A stretch of 64,000 nucleotides of DNA from Coenobita brevimanus (Eukaryota > Arthropoda > Malacostraca > Decapoda > Coenobitidae). Both the position numbers and the translations under genes were made by a program. The notes below the pieces were generated by a model. It had not been told where the DNA came from. It searched no databases and was given only the letters and a program-made list of their open reading frames with translations. The stretch lies in NCBI GenBank assembly GCA_032717465.1, contig CM064671.1, positions 60,031,859 through 60,095,858 of the forward strand, written 5' to 3'. Of the stretch, positions 13,101 to 22,200 are shown one piece after another (position 1 is the first letter of the stretch; the number at the start of each line of letters is the position of its first letter).

Positions 13101-16100
13101 TTCACAAAGCACACATTCAACAGTCTTACTAACTAGTCAGCAAAAGTCGCTGCACCATCTTTCAGGCATTCCACAGTACACCCATCCATACCTGCAGCTT
13201 TTCCCTGTTTTCCCTTTTACTGCCTCCTGCACTTCCTCCATCGTGATCAAAGAATCATTCAACTCTCCCAACACATTTATTCTTTGCACCCTTCCATCTA
13301 CCACAATCTCAGCCTCCTTTTCCTCCTCTACATTTGACAATCTTTCAAAACACTCCACCCATCTCTTCCTTACTGCATCCCTCTCATTTAACATCCTTCC
13401 ATCCTCTGACATCCTTCCATCCTCTGCTTTTACTTGCTCTTCCTTCCCAGACTTTCCCTTTCACACCCTTTTCACCTCCTTCCAAAACATTTGCTTATTC
13501 TGTTGACAATTCTCAATTAACCGCCTACCCCACCTCTCATCTGCTGCCACTTTAGCATCATGCACAGCCCTTCTTGCCCTATTACTCTTTTCCTTATACC
13601 TCTCATATGACACCTCATCCTTCCTCTGCAGCCATGCTGCATATGCACGGTTCTTCTCAGCCACAGCCATACTTCTTAGCACCACCATTCACTTCCCTTT
13701 CTTATACCACCACCCACTCGTCTCACACCACACACCTTTTCCACATGCCCCACCACAGCACTCTTCAACAACTGCCATTCGTCCTCTACACTGCCATTCT
13801 CCTGATCTTTCACTGCGTTCCACTCATCTTTCAATTTTTCCTCATACTCTATCATTTTCTCTCTTTTATCCAAGTCACTCACATTCAAAACCTCCCTGCC
13901 ACACATAACTTTCCTAGCTCTCACCCATCTCTCGCCTACTCTCAAGTTTCCCTCCACCAGGTAGTGGTCAGACATACCTCTACCCTCTCCTCTCAAAACT
14001 CTCACATCCAACAATCCTCCTCTTACATTCCTGGATACAACCACATAGTCTATCAATGCTCTATCAACAACCCTTCCATCCTCCTGTCCCAACCATGTAT
14101 ACTTATATCCTTCTTCTCAAACAATGTACTTCCAATCACCATCTCTCACTCAGCGCACATCCCTATCATTCATTCCCCATTTTCATTTCTTCCAGGCAGA
14201 CCATGCATACCAAGGCGATAGCTCAATCGGTATGAGGTGGCCTGCAGTCCTACCGGACCTAGGTTCAAATCCACGCTGGGGCAGGGAACAGTTTAGGGAT
14301 TTGAATTTCATAAAATCAGACTTTACTGATCTACTAGAAGATCCGCCGACATGTCGTAAAAATACCCCCGCTAATACCAATACACCAGTCCTGTATGAGA
14401 CAGCCCTAGCATGTATTCAATATGGACGGTGGGTGTTAGCGGTGACATGTAGAAAGATGGATGGTATGTAGGAGGACTACTGAGCCTTGAGAGTAGGCTG
14501 TGAAGCCTATGTCCAGAGTTGGACACAAAAAAAAAAAATAAATAAATAAATAAATAAAAAATACACCTTCAACTGCTACATTTCCCATTCTCGCATTCAG
14601 ATCTCCCATCATTACCACATTCACATTCGCTCCGAAACTCCGCAGACTCTTATCAACATCATTCCAGGAAGACTCCCTCTCTTCTTCATCTCTTTCACTA
14701 CCAGGCTCATATGCACTCACAAATACCCACAACTCACGTTCAGATTTCGCTTTCACCCACATAAGTCTTCATAACACCGCCTTCCATTCAATCACACAGT
14801 GCTGCACTTCCGGGCTCACTAACAAGGCCACACTTTCTCTTGCCCTTCCTCTCTCCACACCTGACGATCTTCCATTCACACTTCCATAGACTCACCCTTC
14901 CCTTTCATCTTTGTTTCACTCAAAGCTAACACATCCAACTTTCTTCTCACAAACATTCTCCCAATCTCTTCCCGTTTAGCCTCAATCGTACTACATCCAC
15001 TCACATTCATAGACCCAATCTTCAGGATACGGGGATAACTTAGTAAAAAAAAAAATACTAGAACTAGAACTCTGTAACTGTCGTGCAGACGGTCACTAGT
15101 CTCCATCTACTGTTTCTTACAATGACCGTGACCCCACTGGGGAGATTTGGGTTTGTTTTTCTATCAGCAGTGGCCCATGCCAGGACACATAACCTGGGCC
15201 CTCAGATTCCTTGCGCAGTCTCTGGTTCTCCTAGAATCGTCGTGAGACCGGAATAATAATAGTAACGTTGAAAACAATAGTCTCCACCTATGTAGTAGGT
15301 GGAGACTAATATTACCAGCATAAACAATATTCTCCATCTACGTAGTAGGTGGAGATTAATGATAATTCCGCAGCCTCACTTCACCAGAATAAGGAAAAGT
15401 TCATTCTGGATCTCTCTCGCCTCCACTGAGAAGTTACAGTCTGGTAGTGGGTCTAATATGGTCTTATACAGAAACAGAAAGATTGTGTTTCCATCTTTTC
15501 CAGATCATTTCGATATTCCTCGAAGGTATTAAGACAAATTAAACCAACATAACAGATTAGGTGCAAAACATTTTGCATATAACTGTACAGTTCTCCACTA
15601 ACTAACAATTATTATTAAACTATGGAAAATGAATATGAAGGATTGAAAATTATATGGCAAATGCATAGTAATATACCACGCACCGTGCAACATTGCATAT
15701 AAATATACAAGGGTGTTTCAAAATGACTGAAACCCATTCAACCAGGCTTTATTTAATAACCAGACATGATAGACTGATAATGATTGCATTTATTTAAAGC
15801 TGAGATGATGATAATCATATATTTCAAACTGATTAAGCATAAACTTGAACCAAAAAATTCTCCAGGGCGCTTAGAGAATATGATCCAGATGACAGCCATC
15901 GAGCCGGAGGCATTCCTGAATGCGCCGTGAAAAGTTGTTGATAACACGCACACATTCATCCTGGCTGATGATCTGAATCTTCGCTGTGATGGCTGTCCTC
16001 AAAGCTGGGATGGTCTGAGGATTGTTCTGGTAGATGTTATCTTTGAGGAAACCCCAGAGGAAACATCACCATCGATTAGTTAAAGGAACATATTGGGGAA

Positions 16101-16519
16101 CGCCTCATCAGACGCAAAGCCGACACAGAATGGTCCCCACATTCACCGAATCTCAGCCCCAGGACTTTTTCCTCTGGGGTTTCCTCAAAGATAACATCTA
16201 TCAGAACAATCCTCAGATCATCCCAGCTTTGAAGACAGCCATCACAGCGCAGATTCAGATCATTAGCCAGGATGAATGTGTGCGTGTTATCAACAACTTT
16301 GCACAGCGCATTCAGGAATGCCTCCGGCTCGATGGCGGTCATTTGGAGCATATTTTCTAAGCGCCCTGGATAATTTTTTGGTTCAAGTTTATGCTTAATC
16401 AGTTTGAAATATATGGTTGACATCATCTCAGCTTTAAATAAATGCGATCATTATCAGTGTATCATGTGTGGTTATTAAATAAAGCCTGGTTGAATGGGTT
16501 TCAGTCATTCTGAAACACC

Positions 16520-16577
<58 letters not shown>

Positions 16578-17588
16578 TCACACACACACACAGCAGTATT
16601 GAATGTTTCTTATCGTCCAGGACGGACTATACAAGAAAAAAGCTACCATCCTCTGTACTTGAACACATATAAATTTAGTTGTTTTTACAATACTTCGCCG
16701 TGAATAAAACCTGTAATACGGAAGAATGGTAAGCACAAAGTGCAGGATTAAATTATTTACTTTTATGACTAATGAATTTACAATATCTCTCCCTAAGATA
16801 TTGTTTGCTGCATTATTAAATATGTTATTAAAATACTAATTTTATTTACGAATTCAGTACTATAAACCAATCTTTTCGATAGCCAGTTGTCCACCCTACA
16901 TATTAGTCACATAATAGTATTCACTTAAAAATGACAGTCAGTGGACATGCATCATCTCGTATTATCATATGTCTGACCGTGTATACACCCTGTACACATA
17001 ATTTTCTTCACAGTTGTTCACTTGAATATTATGTGTAATATTTATTTTTTTGTATTAACCTTGGATGTGGAGAGGTTGCACTAAAACAACTAGACAAAAT
17101 TCAGAACAAAGCTGTTGGAATTATTGGTAACCCTGCTATTATAAATAAACTACCTCCCCTACAAGTAAGAAGGAATGTTGCCTCCCGTGCATTATTTTCC
17201 AAATATTTTTATGGGAAATGCTCTGACGAAGTTGCATCAATAGTGCCACCTCTCCATGCCTTCCCTCGTGCTACACGGGCATCTGGTAGCGCTCATGACA
17301 GGAATGCCACACAGCCATAATGCAGAACTTCTGCCTATCAGAATTCTTGTATTCCCCGAACTCGCTTCCCCGAAGTTGTTTCCCCTAAAACTTCAACATA
17401 CAGCTGTTCAACTCCAACTGTTACAGATATTTTATGAATGGAGGACGCCAGTAATCTGGTGTTTGGATTATTTTTTATTATTCATTTGTTTTTCCTTCCT
17501 TTGTTCTATTATTAAAAAAAAAAAGTTTTTATTATAATAATCCACTGAAGCTTTGGGAGTTATATGGTAGGTTCTCACAGGTATATAC

Positions 17589-17680
<92 letters not shown>

Positions 17681-19184
17681 TAGATGGATAGATAGATAGA
17701 TATAGATATCCAGACGCATAATTCGGAAAGGGGTAGCCATAAAAAATCGCCTCCATGTCACTATTCCATCATAGGATTTAACTCGAAATCACCACCAGAC
17801 AAGGCTACTGGGTCATTTGAGTTTGTGCTGTGAGTATGAATCATTGTTTGCATATATGCACTTTTATCCTTATCAATAAGTACAAACAGAAGTCCTAGTG
17901 AAGTCCCTAAGTTATAATGTGCTCAGTAGATGTTGTTTTAATCTGAGTCAGCTGGATGATGGTGTGACGTGTTGTTACGTCACCACGACTGACGTGCTGT
18001 ACCTAAACCACTACACCTTCAAGCTCCTGACCTAAGATAATTGATGACTTTTAGTCTGCCTGGTGTGGGACCGATAACGGTGCTGAAGTCAGTCTCCTGC
18101 CGCTGCAGCTGTCCGACCATCCCATTGAACTGGCCGCCTCTATCATCACCAAACTTCCCGTTTGGCTCAGCGTGAAGGTCAGGACTGTGGGTTAGGAAAT
18201 CTCTCAACCAGATGTTGCATGATCATATTATTCTTGGTACTGTGTATCAAGATGAGTATATTCAGCTAATGAAATTCTTTTTGAACTGGAGTTGTTAACT
18301 GTATAGTACATAACCTCATCAATGATTAGATCCCTCACTGCGTGATGAACTGTTTCTAGGTATTGGAAGAATGAGTAATCATTGTAAAAAAAAAAAATCT
18401 AACTCCTGTGTCGATTTATACTACCTATGAATGATTTTCTGCTTTGGATACAACCCTTTTAATGAGGTTAAAGTGATTCCTGATAAACACATCTGTATGG
18501 CGAGTTTCCTAAATCATGATATAGACTGCCATAGAAACTCAGGAAGGTCTCCACAGAGCCACAGTTAAATGACGTGGAAAATCCATGAGGATTAATTAAC
18601 AGGATTAATGAACATACAACAACAGTATAATATACGCAAATTTATTTATTTGTGTGCTTTGACCTTTGACTCTATAAATCCCTTTAAAATAACTAAGAAA
18701 TAATGGTCTGCAGGTATTTGCCCAAGCAACATTGCGCCAAGTTGGAATCGATTTCGTGAGGAAATAGTGTTATGGCACCTAAGTGAAAAGTGCTGGGAAG
18801 AAAAAATGAAGAAAGAAACCAAACAAATACGACAGGTCTTCACACGGCTGGATGGAGACCTAAAATATTTGGTTCAGCGTAACAGACACCTCGCAGGAAA
18901 GGGATTAGAAACATTCTCCAGCAACCGTTTGTCGGGGTTTATGTTTCGTACACAAGCCTCTCGAGATAACTTGAATAACATACATTCTGTTCCTAGGGAC
19001 AGTCAGAGGGTGGGGGGGGGGGGAAATAGAATCCCAGGCTTCAAATTTCTAAGAATGTAAGGTGAACTCTAGTCACGTAGTTTATTATTGCTTTTATAAT
19101 AATAATAATAATGGAAATAATAATAATAATGGAAATAATAATAATAATAATAAAAATAATAATAATAATAAATATTAATAATAA

Positions 19185-19223
<39 letters not shown>

Positions 19224-22200
19224 TAATAATAATAATAATAATAATTATTATTATTATTTACATATATTCATTTAGAGTGTGAATAACCCTTTTATTAACA
19301 CCCAAAACTTTATATTAACCTCGGTTAAAACATATCCCATGCGGCTGTAGCTTAAAAACAATGTCAATCAAAATTCAGCCTCCCACACCTACAGTAAATA
19401 AAATCCCAGCTGTGTCCCTGCGTCTATTTTATAATTTTGATGTGAAAACGGAGTGGAAACACAAAACGTGGATGTAGACCTTGTGAAAAGCCTATTGCCC
19501 TGTATGTTGCATTTCAGTGAAGCTAATAAAGATCTGATTCAGTTACTTTGATTTTCTAAATGACAGCAATATTGAGAATAATATCGTTCAGGTTCAACTT
19601 TACTGAACATGTGGCAAACTTTTTGTTGGCTGCACCAAAAAATGCAGGGATTTATTAGGTTCCTTATTTATTTATATATATATTTATTGCCAAGAAATCC
19701 CCCTTCTGCTTCATCTCTGTGAGAATAACATACAACTAATCGAATATACTACTTTCCAGTCGATCCCACATACAGTATTAACAAGGATTTAGAGAGGCTT
19801 CCCGCAGAATCAGACTACTTTATTTTCATTTTTATATTGTCTCTCCCCCTCCCAGTCTTCTTAATATCATTGGCCGAAGATGTTTACCTATTGGACCCTC
19901 TCCCACTCATCTCAGCCTACGATCCTGAGTACTTCCTTGGGTAATTTGTGCTCCTTAAACTATTTCATTATCACACACCCTTGAGTTTTTATCACAAAAT
20001 TTCATTCACCTGTGAAAAAATTCCATATTTTTGCTCATTCTTAAAACATCCTTTTTGTATCAATAAACATTTACTAGTAATTTATTTTGTCACGAGGGAA
20101 AGAAATTAATTAATTTCCAGAGCGTTTTTTTTTTTATTCAGCTTTTTGATCATCCTAAAAATAAGCAAAGAAATCTAGGAGTAACAAAAATTTTAACATA
20201 ACTTCTTCCTGCCTTTCAAGTTTATGTAAGCAACAATATTGTGGCTTAGATTCTTAGAAACGATATTTTCTAATTGTTTATGTCTACCACATATGACAAG
20301 GAAACTTCCTTTGCACTTAAATGCATGTTTTTGATCATCAGTGACTAGGATGTTCCTGCATTCCTGTGACTACCTTTTCAAACCAAGGTTCACTTTCCTT
20401 TCCCAAAGCCACCTGCGTTACTGAAGCAACATTATGGACTTTCCAACTCCACTGCCATTAAAAAGCCGTGGGTGCATACTAATCACTGTAATGCCCTTTT
20501 TTTTTTTTTTTAACCCACCGTGTGCTGGTTATTTTTAGCTCTATGGGTCACCCCAGTGCTGGCCATTTTTTGACCTTTTTTCATTTTTGGCTAAAATGAT
20601 AGATTTTGATGTGGAAACAACGAATTTTGCCATTAAAATGCTCACTGAGGCTAGGAAATGAGTTTTATTGAGTCCTGCATACCGTGTACAGGTATAGCTG
20701 CTCTCTCACGTTCACCACGTACATGAGAGAAAGCTGTTTTCTATGTAAGGTATACTCAGGTATTTTCACTGGGAAGGTATAGCAATGTTCAGTACACTTT
20801 TCTGATTACCTATTACTTCAGCATCTATCACAATTTGTGTGTCTTTCTCACTGTGAATGCATTATCTTACACTTACTTGAAGATAGGTACAACCTGACTT
20901 CATTATGTACAGTCCTGGCACTTACAAGAAAGTATTTACAACTTGACTTCACTATATAGTCCTTACACTTACAAGAAAATATTTACAACTTACACTTAAA
21001 TGAAAATATTTACAAAATGCCTTCACTACATACGACACTGGGTGAGGCACACAGGCAGAGTGAGGCAGAGCGAGCGTGAGGGGGGGGAGCGAGTGAGTGT
21101 ATGGCCTTGACAGCCTGGGGGATGGTACAGGAACAGTTACCTTACATGCCTGCCAATTTTTACCTGTGAATCTTGAAAAATGTGGTCACAGTGAAGTTAT
21201 TATTTTAAACCATTTTAAAACGGCACTGGCACTGACCGCGGAATTGTCAGACTGCTTTAAAATGGCACTGGCACCTGGTGGGTTAATGAAAAAATTTAAA
21301 TATCTGACTAAATTGTCATTCACTCGTGATGTTTCATTTACCTTTCAATAACCCTCCCCACCATTTTATTCACCCTCCAAAGTAATTTCATTCACTTATG
21401 GGTAAACTATTCATAAGTTTAAGAAGCACTGGGCAGTACATTTAATATGAACAGCTATTACAACGATCAAGAATTACTTAAAAAAAAAATATATTAAAAA
21501 TTGCATTAAAGCTTTGAAGATATTTTTGGTACACTTCAAGTTCCAGCGTGATATGGCATTTCCAAAGGAGGATAAACTTACCTTCTAAGGTGCCAAATTG
21601 TTTGATTTGGGGGTTTCATACCGTTAAGCAGTCTGTCATTGTAAAGTGAGTGGTGCCCATCAAAAATATATACAGATAACCTACGTAAAGTTGAGCCTCT
21701 TTGAAAATTCTGTAATGAGCCTCCAGTCCAAGGAGTCTTTGGCGACCACACTGGAGTTCATCTTCACGTCTGGTCTGCGGACAAAATCCGTGTAAGGGAA
21801 GTTAGATACCATCACAGCCCTAAGCCTTCGACCCATTAGGTTCCACACATCGGCCCTGGCTGGAAGTAACAGATTTTTTGCAATGACCGTATATGTCAGC
21901 CACTGAGATTATTACCAGTTTATTCAATAATATTCTAAGTCGGAAATCTCGGTAAAGTTGTCTGTGGTAAGATTAAGTAATGGTCAAATTTTCTTTAATA
22001 CAGCCAAATGGAATATGCAGTTCTACACATATGTAATAAAATATGATTGAAATATAATTTGGGTGTTAATTCATTCCAACTTGGCTATGAATAAGAGTAA
22101 TGAGATGCGTAGGGTATGATACATTTTGTCTTGGGTACACAAATTGAAAAGGTTTAGATAAGCTTCGTATACTGCAATATCCATGTCGTTTAGCAGCATA

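Noticed and set aside
11579..14221. Several long plus-strand frames rich in Ser, His and Pro
   Set aside because: Antisense shadows of the RTE-B LINE; the minus strand carries the recognisable RT and endonuclease motifs.
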